Source of the DNA: Mucidula mucida
Taxonomy: Eukaryota; Basidiomycota; Agaricomycetes; Agaricales; Physalacriaceae
NCBI GenBank assembly: GCA_015501055.1
Contig: JADNYV010000110.1
Coordinates: 1 to 64,000, forward strand
Length of the DNA: 64,000 bases
Reading direction: 5' to 3'
Part shown: piece by piece, positions 32,938-45,059 of the stretch
Numbering within the stretch: position 1 is the first letter of the stretch
How the letters are laid out: each line of letters starts with the position of its first letter
Position numbers and translations under genes: made by a program
Notes under the pieces: generated by a model
Seen by the model: only the letters and a program-made list of their open reading frames with translations
Databases searched by the model: none
Told to the model about the DNA's origin: nothing

Positions 32938-34584
32938 TCACTGCTCCCCTCCTCTAGCAACAATAAATTCCTTATGCGCTTTCTCCGGATCCGTCGTGCT
33001 CAAAAATTGTATATATCCATCCCCTTTCGCATTACTTTTATTTCCCGCAAGGAAGTCCCCAAAGTTGACCAGTGTGTACGCATTGCGGACTGCCAACTTC
33101 TCATTAGAAACGGATAAGGGCGGGGAGAGAGGGGCTTACTGAACGACATCCCGAGAATAATATCGAATACGCCTTGCGCGTCGAAGCTGATGGGTTGGAA
33201 CTACAACGTAAGTGGTTAGCAGAAAGACAAAAACAGAGAAACTCTTGACACTCACCGTCCCAACACACGCCGCGCGGCCTCGTGAATCCGTGAGATTGTT
33301 CACTCCAAGTGACGAGACGTCCCTACGTGAATCAGTTAACCATGAAGCACCTAGTGCACGGGACTACTAACATGGTAGCATCCAGCGGATGAATCGGATA
33401 TCGGACGCCCTTGAACTGGAAAGTGATGTTCACCTCCTGCGAGCACGGCAAGACCCATATGTGGCCGATTCCATCGACGTTGATGTACTTGGCGTCTGGG
33501 AGTTTGGCGTAGAATGCGTCGGCGACGTTTCTTTTGGGTGGATAAATGATCTGGAACGAAGAAAGGGATGATCAAACGCACTTGGGCACCTGGCTCAGCG
33601 AGAACCCACTATCCACAACCGCTGTCGCGTTTCTCCCATTGTCGCCGCGTTTCTTATTGGTATTAATTTTGACCACGCTCTCGACAAACACCACGCGCCC
33701 ATCCGGCGCGATGATACTATCCGCATCCATCAAGAACTGGAAATGCTGTCCCTCACTCAGCTCGAGCTGGGGCTGCCCCAGAATATCTTCGTATCCAGGG
33801 AGAACTTCCCCAACAGAGAGCGTCCCATCGAATGCGTGCAAGGGGTCTAGTATGCACTCAGCAGAGGCGAATCTGAAAGACCGTGAAGCAACGCACCATC
33901 CACCCGACCCAGCAGTATCGTAATGATATTCTGCGCACTCTCATCTTGCAGAAATATATTATCAAGCGGGCCATACCCCACAGCGGTTCCGCCGAGCGCC
34001 GCCTCTATTTCAGAACCTGCATTGGGGCCGAGGCCGATGAGCCCGTTCGAGTTCATGCTTGTGGCGTTTTGCCCAGGCGGGACTTGGACTAGACGCAGAT
34101 CAAATGATTGGAGGCCTCAACTTAGGACGCGCACTGAGACTTACTGAAAGCCTGATTCGGCACCGTGTACCCCGCAAAGACCAGCTCGGCGGTTTTCACG
34201 GGGCCCGATACGCTCCCGATGGCGTAGCTCACGTTGGCGCGCGCGCCGGTGTCTATGCTGTCGGGCACGGAGACGTTGTTCAGAGGCACGACCCAGAGGT
34301 CGGCGCTTGGGTGGACGTGAGCGTTAAGCGAAGCCTGGTGAAAGAGAAAATGTATACGCGCACCTGCCAGTATCAACGAGAACGACATATTCTCCTGCGT
34401 TGAGCGTGACGTTTGTCGAGTATGATAGGTCCGCAAAGTCGTCTAGCTGTGATGGGCCCGGGGCGCGGCGCGTGAGACTGCTGCTACCGCCGCCACCTTT
34501 CCTTGTACCAGAGAGAGATATAGATGTTCCCGATCCAAGTTCGAGTTGCGCTAGGAGAGTCAGGCTGAAGAGCAAGCTGAGCAT
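32938..34584 (-). CDS. Secreted pepsin-like aspartic protease (family A1)
   Basis: Eight exons on the minus strand: 34584-34364, 34305-34145, 34088-33897, 33846-33590, 33550-33372, 33322-33256, 33200-33140, 33089-32938. All phases agree, for 429 residues. Signal peptide MLSLLFSLTLLAQLELGSG. First catalytic Asp at about residue 71 (VLVDTGSADLWVVP, spanning an exon junction), second in AVVDSGFSLSQ. The C-terminus has the ILGMSFIRNAYTLVNFGDF motif of A1 enzymes. It cleaves proteins at acidic pH outside the cell. The intron at 33551-33589 is only 39 nt with a weak donor (GTGCCC), so that junction is less sure. Confidence 0.88.
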
Positions 34585-34927
34585 AGCGATATCAATATAG
34601 TTGTCGACACCATTGTAGCTTTATACTAATGATAGATGTGAGACGCGCAGGCGGTGTAGAGCGTTTATAATGTGAATCTTCCGCGGTTGGAAACATGTTT
34701 CCGAGTGAGTAGATCGCGGTGCGGTAAATAAGCCGCCAGCCGTGATTGCATGGTGGTAGGAAACGTGATCGTGTACAATACTTGTCCAGAAATGAAATCT
34801 CAGAAGCTCAACACCACACTTTCATTGTAAGTAAATATATCTCGAGGGCGGAAGGATACATAAATCTGCATCTTTGAGTGGACAAGACCTAGTAGCTCTA
34901 TATACCCGGGATAGAACAATTCACAAG

Positions 34928-35019
34928 ACACCGATGGTGAAGCGGTTATCATGCTTGCCTTCCATATTCTCCTTGTCAGGCTGGAGCAAGCGGCAGGGGT
35001 TCGACTCCCCTTCGGTGTA
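34928..35019 (+). tRNA. tRNA-Gly (anticodon UCC) with intron
   Basis: Cloverleaf: acceptor ACACCGA paired with TCGGTGT, D-arm GGTGAAGCGGTTATCAT, anticodon stem CTTGC/GCAAG with loop CTTCCA.A (UCC), T-arm AGGGGTTCGACTCCCCT, discriminator A. A 20-nt intron follows position 37. The mature sequence is identical to the tRNA at 42731-42824, but the introns differ. Confidence 0.88.
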
Positions 35020-35439
35020 ACCTTTGCGATCACAAGCACGGTACTTTTTTACTGTTTAGCAGCTTGCTAAAATGATTATTCCATTTGTTGGCAGTGTTTG
35101 CAGTATCTCGATTGTCCTGTTACATATTGCCTACTGATAGTTGTGAGAACAAATCTCAGAGCAATGCTAATGGCGCCGAAGGAAAAGCTGTGCACTAGGG
35201 TTAGGGTCTTCTTGCGTCTTGATTACTGACAATCATCATCCACAAAGCTTTGCGGTTAATCACACACCACTGTCGCAGGTGCGCAGGAGATTTGAGCCGA
35301 GAACCGGTCGAAAATGGCTTATCTGGAGTCTCCTAGGAAGCGCGAAGGGAACCTGTCTATATCTACAGCACCACACGACATCCAGGACCCCGCCTCAGGG
35401 AACTTAGAACACAGGCAAAAGCAGGAATAGGAAAAAGAG

Positions 35440-36226
35440 ATGACGACTGTGTCGCCTTTTGCGAGGAGCACGGCGTTTGAGGAGAGTCATGTTGGGAGAG
35501 AACAGACTGTGAGTGCGCCGCCTCCTTTCGCTTTTGTTTATTTCTGGGCGTACCGCTGGGATTAGCAGGCGTCTACTTGGACGACAAGATATAGGTAGAC
35601 GACTGCGCTGCTATAGCTTCGAAGCTTATCTCTCTTTTCTTGTTACTCTCCCGCTCAACAGCCCTCTTCAGATCGAAGAGATGTATTCCGTCCCAGAGTC
35701 ATTCTTAGAAATCGAGGTCCGCAACCCGCAGACGACCGGTACGCTTTCCTTGTTCTCCTCTTAAGTTCGTACTGACCAATGACAGGGTTCGGGCGCAAGC
35801 AATTCACGTCGTACGAGATCATCACAAAGACCAACATTCCCGCCTTCAAACTCCGTCATTCCCTCGTCAGGCGGCGTTACAGCGATTTTGAGGTATGTGC
35901 TCTCTCCGTCCCTCCTCTTCTTCCCTTCACCTCCTCCCTTTCTCCAGGCTTTCAGGGACATCCTCGAGCGTGAGTCGACGCGTGTTAACATTCCACCACT
36001 CCCCGGAAAGGTCTTCACCAATCGCTTCAGCGAGGAGGTTATCGAGCAGAGGAGGGAGGGCTTGGAGAGGCGAGTATTGGAGTCTTCTTCCTCAGCCGAT
36101 CCATCCTCACACATGGCAATCAGGTTCCTGTCGGTCGTCGCGGGCCATCCGCTGTTGCAGACGGGGAGTAAAGTGCTTTGTGCCTTCTTGCAGGATCCGA
36201 GTTGGGATCGGGGCATGTGGATGTAA
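35440..36226 (+). CDS. SNX3: Sorting nexin 3 (PX-domain protein)
   Basis: Exons 35440-35508, 35672-35738, 35786-35892 and 35948-36226 join in phase to 173 residues. The order matches SNX3/Grd19: [20 protein letters not shown], then a PX domain with the phosphoinositide-binding core (VRRRYSDFE and IPPLPGKVF), then the C-terminal HPLLQTG...FLQDPSW tail. In other fungi this protein binds PI3P on endosomes and returns cargo to the Golgi with retromer. Length fits the family (about 160-175 residues). The acceptor at exon 2 was chosen at 35671 because it alone keeps the frame. Confidence 0.92.
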
Positions 36227-39200
36227 AGCCCGTTCTATAACTATGCGCGTACATTTCCCCCAAGTTTCTGTTGTTGCTGTATATTTCTCTGTGCTTACCC
36301 CTTCTCAATCCATATGTATCCTTTTTTTTCTTATCAACGCGTGTCTACGAGACTTTCTTCCTGCCGCTGTTGTGCGTGAAGAAAAAGGAAACATTCATTC
36401 CGCATCTTGACTCGCCTACCAATTGCTCGATACCGTGAGGTTTTTTGGATGTACGCTGACTAGTTTTTCTTTGGGTGCGCGCCTACGGCGCTGAAAGCGC
36501 CGTGTAGTTCTTGTTTACGATTAACCGAACCCTCTGAAGCTAGATCTTTCCATGTACTCTATAGTAGTATGGTGGACTCGGGAAGCGCCGCCTGCGCCGC
36601 CTAAGAACCTTGCTTGCTTAAACATTCAGAAAGTCCTGTATGTTGAAAGTTAACCCCCAGTGGGAATTCTGTTGACAAAGGAACAAATATCGCCATATCA
36701 CGATTTCCATGTCGCGAAATTTATGTAGATACTGGAGGATCGACACACGGATAAAATAGAACTGTGGGATGCCCACGGATGCGAGCGCCAGCGAGCGGCT
36801 ACGCCGCAATGAAATTGGTCAGATACCAAGAATTTTAGTCAAGGGATTGTGAGATTTCAATAAGATTGATTCATGTAACGACGCGAAAATTTGACTAGTC
36901 TCTCCTGTAGCGGTCTACCACCCAAGTTAGTATGCCAATATACCGGTAACCCGAGGCGAAATACGCGGCTTTTAACACGGAGCGCGACACCAAATTTTCC
37001 TGCCAACGATGCCAACAAGAGTTCTTTGTCGACAGACACGGTTCAAACGCGACGAGCAGTTCAATATACCCACTAAGAGGCTTGATGCCGAGTTGTAGGG
37101 AGTACGGACAAATGAGAGGGCTGCGGCCTATTCACTGGAAATTGGGGCCCCTTGCGCGACGTGAATTTGTTCATGTTTGGTCACTTAATCCGGCCGGGTT
37201 CACAAACTCGTAGGGACGTACAATAGCCATAGTAGATAGTCCTTACACCTCAGCAGTGCCTTCGGTACCCAGCTGAGTAATACACTTCCTTCCTTCCTTC
37301 CATGCTCGCTGGCGCTCGCAACAATTCCTATGAAACCGCCAGATTTCTTGCTACTAAGCAGTGCGTTTCTTACCTCTACGCTGACAGTCCCGCATAGGGA
37401 GCCTACCAGATATACACTAAACAGTAGTGTAGTAGATAATCACGTCAATGATGGCCACAGTCGTCAAGCGTCATTGGCATGCATTAGTTCACAAGTAGGG
37501 CAAGCAAGCGGCCGAAACCAGAATAAATGCGCTATCAGTAGCATCACGCACCGCTTCATCGTCAGTGTCCGTTGGCAGGTTTATTTGGAGCCCGACCTAC
37601 GTGCCGCCGCTTGCGCGTCATAAATCGGGGAGCATATGGCCACCTGCAAGCTGGTATGAAGCGGTCCAGCCAATGAGGGAGCAGATGATCCGGACGAAAA
37701 GCGCGCCAAACAGTCGCTAGTCTCCGCACCCACGTAGTCCGAAGTCGGGCCTCCCCACCAAAGAGCGCAGATGCCTCTTGTGCTTGCGTCATGACAAGTC
37801 CACGCGCACATCATGTTTCTCGGTGCGCACTGCGCAATGCGAGCAACCAAACTTGCGTGTATCGTGCTCAGGGTTCAGCTTCAAATACGGAAGACAATCC
37901 ATGCATAGTCATCTAGCTTGAGTTGTAGCTTCAACATGAACGTCCTCAAAAAAAAATAGGAATAGTATCCGTGCCATCTGGTTGGACTAAGCGGATCGGT
38001 TATGGTCGGCAGTGGGAATAGCATGGTAGAGCGTGAAAGACTTCTCGTATCTCAATTCGGGTGTCAAGAACTTGTGTCCACAGGCTCTGCAAGCTGAAAG
38101 TGTTCGGCGTTGAGTTCATCGCCGACCAGGTGCCTTTTGTGCTGATCAGGCTCGGGGCTAAGCAGAACGTATCATACGCCTATTGAGTTTGAGTCGTAGC
38201 CATCATCATTCAAAGCGACGAAAGTAGTACCCTAAGTGACGGTGGTGGGTGGCCGTTGGCGACGTGTGTTGACATTGATCGGGGGCAAGTGGTGATAGAA
38301 GCGGATGGAAAGGTAGAACAATGCATTACAGTGCATAACGCGAGGCTGGACGATGTGAGGAAAGCGATGTTACAGTACTTGAGGCGAGCGGCAGATGGAC
38401 CGTGACAAGCAAGGTGATGTTCCTCCGTCAGAACATTTGACTTCTCTTGCTGGTACTCGTTCCCCTTGTCGATCGCTATATCGTACTCCTTGACAGCGCT
38501 TCTCCATTGTGGTCTCTAAGCACAAAATTGATTCTGTCGATGCTGTCTTCCGCGGCAGACCGTATGTTGTTCACTTGTGTGAGTGCCTTTTCAACTCAAC
38601 ATACACTGCACGCTGTGTGAGTCCCTTTACATACCTGTCAACAATGTATTGGATTGCTCAATTTCTGGTAGCGGTTCTTCTGGTGCTCCCACTGAACTAC
38701 GGGTCTTCGCACCTTTCCCTTCTTAAATCTCTCCTTTCTGCAAAATCCAGGGCGTGTCCAACCGTAATAACTTCGTGCACTGACTAGCTGTCGGCTCCGA
38801 GTTTTCTGAAATTTAGGGTTGAGCGCTCTATTGCTGGTATGCATCATTGCCATTGGTGTTGGTCATTCCGCCGGTTACTCTCAATGAGTCTTGTTTATCC
38901 ATTGATACAACCTTTCAGCTTGGCAGATAGCATTCTGCATTGACTTGTAAAGGAAACGGGCACGAGGACGGTGGACAGCGGCACAATTTCTGTAGTACTA
39001 CACCGGATCTCAGTCATGGAAGAGTTCAACACTGACTCGGAACCAACTTAAACGCAAACAGCCACATAAGGCTGCCAGCCTTTTTCATTTTTAGATCGCC
39101 ATCATCTTTTCATACGAAGTGCAGGCTCACTGGCAAATACTGAACAGCCACTGAGCATGTTCGCCTTGGAAGCCGTAGCGCAAATTTAGGGTACAAAGAG

Positions 39201-39345
39201 GACCGGGTCTCCCAGCGTGGCATGACCATACTGCTCTGCTGGCGATTCAAGCGGCCGTCTAGCGCGAGATGGGATAGAGGAACTCTGACCAGTATCAGCC
39301 CCCGAGCCAAATTTTGACAATCTCTGAATTTGTCGAGCGGAGGTC
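36227..39345. other. Long intergenic stretch, no gene recognised
   Basis: About 3.1 kb. Short frames only, none with domain or intron support. A GC-rich hairpin (CGGCGCTGAAAGCGCCG near 36488) lies downstream of SNX3 and may be incidental. Confidence 0.5.
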
Positions 39346-39789
39346 TCAATTCACCGAATAGAGATCCGGCGAAGCTTCTTTATTCGCAGGAACTTGGCAG
39401 GAACGCCTTTCCGTGAGTTGTTGGTTCGTCGAGAACCTCTCAATCGCGTACGTGACAACGTTGACCACGTAAGCCGTCATATGGACACGACCATCGACCA
39501 TCTTCGCGAGGTACACAGAAATGAGGTCAGGTCGTCGATGGACCGTGATGACGTTGAGCATGGCCTCGTACACCACCGCATCGTAGCCGGCTGGGAAGTA
39601 TTCCTTGGACGACTCGAAGAAATCCATAGCTTCCTGGAGATTCTTGCATATACATCCATAAGCGTTCAGCATAGCCGTGGCATGTTGTCCTTCGAGTTTG
39701 GGTACAAAGCGATTTTTCTTGGTGAGCAGAGACGAGAACACTTTGCTGGCCTCCTGTATGTTATGGGGAGTACGCTGAAAAGCCGGCAA
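39346..39789 (-). pseudogene. Fragment of a PPR/helical-repeat protein
   Basis: A 147-codon frame with helix-turn-helix repeat texture (ATAMLNAYGCICKNLQEAMD, then YEAMLNVITVHRRPDLISVY) typical of pentatricopeptide-repeat proteins of fungal mitochondria. It has no targeting presequence and its flanks show no matching exons. I read it as a relict or partial gene. Function cannot be stated. Confidence 0.45.
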
Positions 39790-39908
39790 GTACTATGTTT
39801 GAACTACATGCGTGTCAGCTGAATCTATACAGACTAGGTGTTACTTGAGGCTATGCAGCAAGTGGGAAACCTTTCCACCAAACATCATCACATGAAGATT
39901 CGGGTGTG

Positions 39909-39955
39909 ATGAGTGTTTTTAGTTCAATGCTGAGGCTATATAAGTATCTGGCCAG
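39909..39955 (+). promoter_or_regulatory. Core promoter of P450 copy 2
   Basis: ATGAGTGTTTTTAGTTCAAT, then TATATAAG (39937-39944), then TATCTGGCCAG, 46 nt before the ATG. The same block with a few changes precedes P450 copies 3 and 4. Confidence 0.6.
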
Positions 39956-39982
39956 CTGTCATTGGTATCGCCTACTGCAATC

Positions 39983-41892
39983 ATGAATCCCATAGGTGCC
40001 ACGCTACAGCAAATTTCCTTCCTTCAGCTATTCTTCTTGCTCATCGTTGCCCGCTTCATCTATCTTGTCGTCTATCGATGGTATCTTCACCCGCTCAAGA
40101 CATTCCCAGGCCCTCGTCTCGCGGCCATCACAGACTACTACCAATGCTACTTTGAGGTATGGAAGAATGGGATGTTTGTGCAACACTTAGAGGAGTTGCA
40201 TGAAATCTATGGTATGTGTCTCCCCAGTGGTCTGCATCGCGTACTGACACTTGCTTAAGGTCCGGTGGTCAGAATACGACCGAACGAGGCATGTCTCCCT
40301 TGCAACTCGTGCTCAAGACTAACGACGCCGTAGCTCCACTTCAATACGGCAGAAGCATTCTTCGCGATATACCCATCTTACACAGGATTTACGAAGGATC
40401 CGGACTTTTATACGTCTTTCGGAGAGGACGACTCTGCTTTTGGGATGACGAACGTTCAGGATCACAGGATACGGCAGGAGATTCTCAATCCTCTCTTTTC
40501 GCGCCGTGCAATTCTGAAGCTGGAGAATTTTGTCCAAGACAAGGTGCTCTTCGTATCGTTCAATTTGCTAAACATCTAACTACTTATAGGTCGACCTCTA
40601 CGTAACGCAAATCCAGAAACACCAATCCGCCCCCGTCAACCTCTTTCGCGGCTTTCGGTCACTCGCCATGGACGTCGTCACCGCGTATAGCTACGCGCAC
40701 TCCTTCGGGGGGCTCACCACGCCCGGATTCGATCACCCGATCCTGCGCGCCGTCGAGGGCGGGCTACCTCTCATGACAGCAACCAAATTCTTCCCATTCC
40801 TCCACGCGCTGCACCATCTCCCAGACTGGCTTGGTGTAGCACTGAACCCAGACATAGGCGGCGTCGCGCAGCTCCGTGCGTTTCTAGGCGCGCAGGTTGA
40901 TGCGCTATTGAGGGACCCGGAGAGTTTGAGGAGCGTGGAGCATGAGACGATTTATCATCATTTGATGACGCCAGAGTTGGTGAAGAAGGGAGAGGTGCCG
41001 TCGAGGAAGGCGTTGATCGAGGAGGTGGGTTTTTTTATCTCATCCTTACTAAAATGGTTTGGGACTCACGGGTGTAGGCCATGGTCCTGCTTATTGCGGG
41101 CACGGATACGTCGAGCAATGCGATGACGATTGGGTTTTTCCATTTGATGGCTAATGAGAGTATCAAGAAGAAACTGCAAGCAGAGTTGCGAGAGGCGTGG
41201 CCGGAGAAGGATACCCCGTTTTCGTATGAGATGGCAGAGAAGTTGCCGTACCTTGCAAGTTCATGTTTACTGACTTTCGTACTCTTAATCATCATCCACA
41301 GACTGGCGTCACCAAAGAAGCGCTACGTCTCAGCTCTGGCGTGCCCGTGGCGCTTCCTCGGGTGGTCGAGTCTGCGACTATCATTGACGGACATGCGGTT
41401 CCTGCTGGTGTACGTCTCTGCTTCTCCTTAGTGTTCCCTCATCGGGTTAACCCGAGTCTACAGAGCATCGTCGGCGTAGCCCACCCGTTCGTATTGAAGA
41501 ACCCCGACATCTTCTCTGATCCGTTGGAGTTTAGACCGGAGCGATGGATTGGCGACGACGCGCAGAGGTTGGACAAGTATCTCATTGTGTTCTCGAAAGG
41601 ACCGCGGAGTTGTCTTGGTATGAAGTACGTGTACCTTTCTTCATCGTAAGTACACTCATTATTACAACTGTAGTCTGGCATGGTGCGAGTTATACCTGAC
41701 CTTTGCGCACTTGATGCGCAAGTTTGATATGCAGCTGTTCGAGACGAGGTTGGTCTTTCTCTAGTGTTCTTGATGTGCGCCGACGGACTGATGTATTCCG
41801 ATAGCCTGGAGGACATGGTATTTCGCGATCATATGGTGCCGGTGTGGACGACGAGACCTCTGCAGGCCATTGTTACGGAGCAGGTACAATGA
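39983..41892 (+). CDS. Cytochrome P450 copy 2 (intact)
   Basis: Nine exons, frame intact throughout. N-terminal anchor (SFLQLFFLLIVARFIYLVVY), hinge FPGPRLAA, helix I LIAGTDTSSNAM, ExxR as KEALR, RPERWIG and heme loop FSKGPRSCLGM with LAWCEL on the next exon. It resembles basidiomycete microsomal class E P450s of the trichodiene-oxygenase-like type. An NADPH-P450 reductase partner would supply electrons; the substrate is unknown. Two introns use GC donors: after RPNE (GCATGT, near 40290) and after KLPYL (GCAAGT, near 41252). The paralogs use GT there. It neighbours copy 3 on the opposite strand. Confidence 0.88.
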
Positions 41893-42239
41893 TAAGCACC
41901 CGACCTATGTATATCCTGTCAACCCGCTTATCCCAGCTGTACACCCAATTGAATCTCCAGAAGTGTCCGGAAGGGAAACGTGATATACAAGAAGTTGGCG
42001 GGCGACAAAAAACTACAAGCGCGACGCGGTAAGGTTAAAGAAAAAGTAAGTGGCACGCGGCGGCGAGTCAAGGATACGTGAGTGAGAGAGTGCAGGTGTA
42101 AAGTGGGAGGCAAGTGAATGAAGGTGAGCACGATAAACTGCCGAAGGCATGAGACGACACTTCCCCAGTTTGTTTTGCGACCCGACTGGTAACAAACCGA
42201 CGATACCGCTTTACGGTCTACATGACTATTACGTAGAGT

Positions 42240-42665
42240 GCCGCAAGTAGGGCTGTGGAATAAGTAAACCTAGGTTTTGATACATCTTGGTTTTGAGCAG
42301 GTAATTTACTAGTTTTTCACCGGTAATAAACTAAAGGGTCTGGAGGGTAGGTATTTTACCTGCACATGACTTTATCACGTGAGCCGCCCTCATGCTTGTC
42401 CTATGCAAGCACTTGGTGTCTGGACCCACATATACATAATACCAAAGCATATTGTCAGTGAGCTGTTATAAGCTAGTAGAATCCGGTATAGAGGCCCTGG
42501 GTAGAGGAGGCCTTGACTGTACAAGACACAACTGAGGAAAGAAATGTGGCGCAGCTAGGGGAAAAAACGGTTTAATACCGGTAAAAACCAGGCCCTTCAA
42601 GATGGGGTGGTAAAATACCGTTTTTTACCACCCCCGGAGGTTTTTTCCACGACCCTAGCCGCAAG
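42240..42665. mobile_element. hAT-like MITE, 410 bp, with 8-bp TSD
   Basis: GCCGCAAG at 42240-42247 is repeated at 42658-42665. Between them (42248-42657), the ends are inverted: TAGGGCTGTGGAA on the left and, reverse-complemented, TAGGGTCGTGGAA on the right (11 of 13 match). An 8-bp TSD with short TIRs is the hallmark of hAT transposons. No transposase frame is present, so it is non-autonomous. The right part contains a perfect 12-bp hairpin (42604-42615 with 42623-42634). It lies 65 bp from a tRNA gene. Confidence 0.75.
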
Positions 42666-42730
42666 TGAGTGAAAAAAGGAAAGGTATCAAGTCAAACTCC
42701 ATAAAAACGTCGGACTGGCTTTCACGTTAT

Positions 42731-42824
42731 TACACCGAAGGGGAGTCGAACCCCTGCCGCTTGCTCGTACGGCTTTTCCCGCACAAATGGAAGGCAAGCA
42801 TGATAACCGCTTCACCATCGGTGT
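42731..42824 (-). tRNA. tRNA-Gly (anticodon UCC) with intron, second copy
   Basis: The minus strand gives the same mature cloverleaf as 34928-35019, with acceptor ACACCGA/TCGGTGT, anticodon loop CTTCCA.A and T-loop TTCGACT. The intron is 22 nt and differs in sequence. Confidence 0.88.
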
Positions 42825-43043
42825 CACAGTGCAACCCTGTGACTATACACGTGTGGCTTTCAAGTGTCGCCGGTCAGAAAGCTTTCACTGTTACTAGACC
42901 CGCAGTGCTAAATTAGTAGATGGCCCTGCCTCTACAACCAACTTAGCTAGCAGAATACTATACTCGACTACGAGGCATAAGTACTATAACTGATCCTCCA
43001 TCAGGATATTGAATACATAGAAGAACACCACCACAGCGAAGTC

Positions 43044-44982
43044 TCTATTCTACCTGCGGGGAAACAACAGCCTGCAACGGTCTCGTCGTCCACACCGGGA
43101 CCACATGGTCGCGAAATATCATATCGTCCAGACTATCGGAAGACATCATCAATTCCGTGCAGAGCAATTCAAAGACAGGAACAAGACCAACCTCGTCTCA
43201 AACAGCCGCATATCAAACTTGCGCATCAAGTGCGCAAAAGTCAGGTAGAGCTCGCACCATGCCAGACTGCATGTACAATGATAAGCGTACTTGCTTTGAT
43301 TTGAGTGGGGGTGTACGCACTTCATGCCAAGACAACTCCGCGGTCCTTTCGAGAAAACAATGAGATACTTGTCCAACCTCTGCGCGTCTTCGCCGATCCA
43401 CCGTTCCGGTTTAAATTCCAGCGGGTCGTGGAAGATGTCGGGGTTCCTCAAGACGAACGGCGGGGCTACGCCAACAACGCTCTATAGAATCGATTAATCA
43501 ATGACTGGAACAAGCCGGAGTAGTAGACGTACACCAGCAGGAATTACATGTCCGTCAATGACAGTCGCAGCCTCAACAACGCGCGGAAGGGACACGGGCA
43601 CGCCAGCGCTAAGACGCAAGGCTTCTTTTATGACGCCAGTCTATGGACTATGAAGTTGGCATTTGGGTAGGAATAAAAGTCAACTTACAAGGTAGGGCAA
43701 CTTCTCTGCCATTTCATACGAAAACGGCGTATCCTTCTCCGGCCATGCCTCGCGCAGCTCTGCCTGGACTTTCTTCTTGTTACCCTCATTAGCCAGTAAA
43801 TGGTAGAACCCGATCGTCATCGCATTGCTCGACGTGTCCGTGCCGGCAATAAGCAACACCATTGCCTACCACAACCGTACCTGTAAGCCCAAAGAGTCCC
43901 ATTCGACTGCAGGAAAACACACACCTCTTCAATCAACGCTTTTCTCGACGGTACCTCCCCCTTCTTCACCAACTCGGGGGTAATTAGATGATGATAAATC
44001 GTCTCGTGTTCCACGCTCCTCAAGCTCTCCGGGTGCTTCAAAATCGCATCAACCTGCGCCCCCAAAAAGGTCCGAAGCTGCGCGACGCCACCCATGTCCG
44101 GGTTCAGCGCGACCCCGACTCTGTCCGGGAGATGATGCAGTGCGTGGAGGAATGGGAACAACTTGGTCGCGGTCATTAGCGGGATCGCGCCCTCGACGGC
44201 GCGTAGGATCGGGTGATCAAACCCGGGCGTGGTGAGGCCTCCAAAGGAGTGCGAGTAACTGTAGGCGGTCACGACGTCCATCGCGAGCGAGCGAAAGCCG
44301 CGAAAGAGGTTAACGGGAGCGGTTCGGTGTTTCTGAATTTGCTCTACGAAGAGGTCGACCTACAGAGGTAGTTAGATGTGTAGCAAGGTAAAAATTTGTG
44401 TGAGACGAGTACCTTTTCCTGAATAAAGATCTCCAGCTTCAAAATCGCACGCCGCGAAAAGAGAGGATTCATAATCTCCCGCCGTATCCTGTGGTCTTGA
44501 ACGTTTGTCATCGCAAATGCGGCATCGTCCTCTCCAAAACACATATAAAAGTCCGGGTCTTTAGTGAACCCGGTGTGGGATGGGTATATCGCAAAGAACG
44601 CTTCAGCCGTATTAAAGTGGAGCTACAGCGTCGCATGTTGTCAGCATCGGACACAAGACTCGTAGCAGCAAACGTACCTCGTTCGGTCGTATTCTGACCA
44701 CCGGGCCTCAAGCAAAATGTCAGAATCCGAGTCATAGTGTATACAGAAGACATCCAAACCATAGACTTCATGCAACTTGTCCAAGTGTTGCACGAACATC
44801 CCATTCTTCCATACCTCAAAGTAGCCTTGGTAGTAGTCTGTGACGGCCGCGAGACGTGGGCCCGGGAATGCCTTGAGCGGGTGAAGATACAGTCGATAGA
44901 CCAGAAGATAGACGCAGCGAGCGACGACAAGCAGGACAAAGAGCTGAAGGTAGGAAACCGTGTCGCCTACAAGGTTTGTCAT
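43044..44982 (-). CDS. Cytochrome P450 copy 3 (intact)
   Basis: Same nine-exon layout as copy 2, on the minus strand. It starts at 44982 (N-terminal anchor LQLFVLLVVARCVYLLVYRL) and ends TAG at 43044. Visible motifs: FPGPRLAAVTDYYQGYFEVW, helix I LIAGTDTSSNAM, KEALR, KPERWIG, heme loop FSKGPRSCLGM, LAWCELYLTF. All exon joins use GT-AG introns and no lesion was found. It is the best-preserved reference for the family in this window. An ER monooxygenase of unknown substrate. It is oriented head to head with the decayed copy 4. Confidence 0.88.
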
Positions 44983-45012
44983 GGTGGATATTTCAGTTGT
45001 ACCAAATGACGG

Positions 45013-45053
45013 CTGGCCAGGTACTTATAGCCTTAGCAATGGCTAAAAACACC
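45013..45053 (-). promoter_or_regulatory. Core promoter of P450 copy 3
   Basis: Read on the minus strand: GGTGTTTTTAGCC (45053-45041), then TATAAG (45029-45024), then TACCTGGCCAG. It aligns with the block upstream of copy 2. Confidence 0.6.
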
Positions 45054-45059
45054 ATCGTA

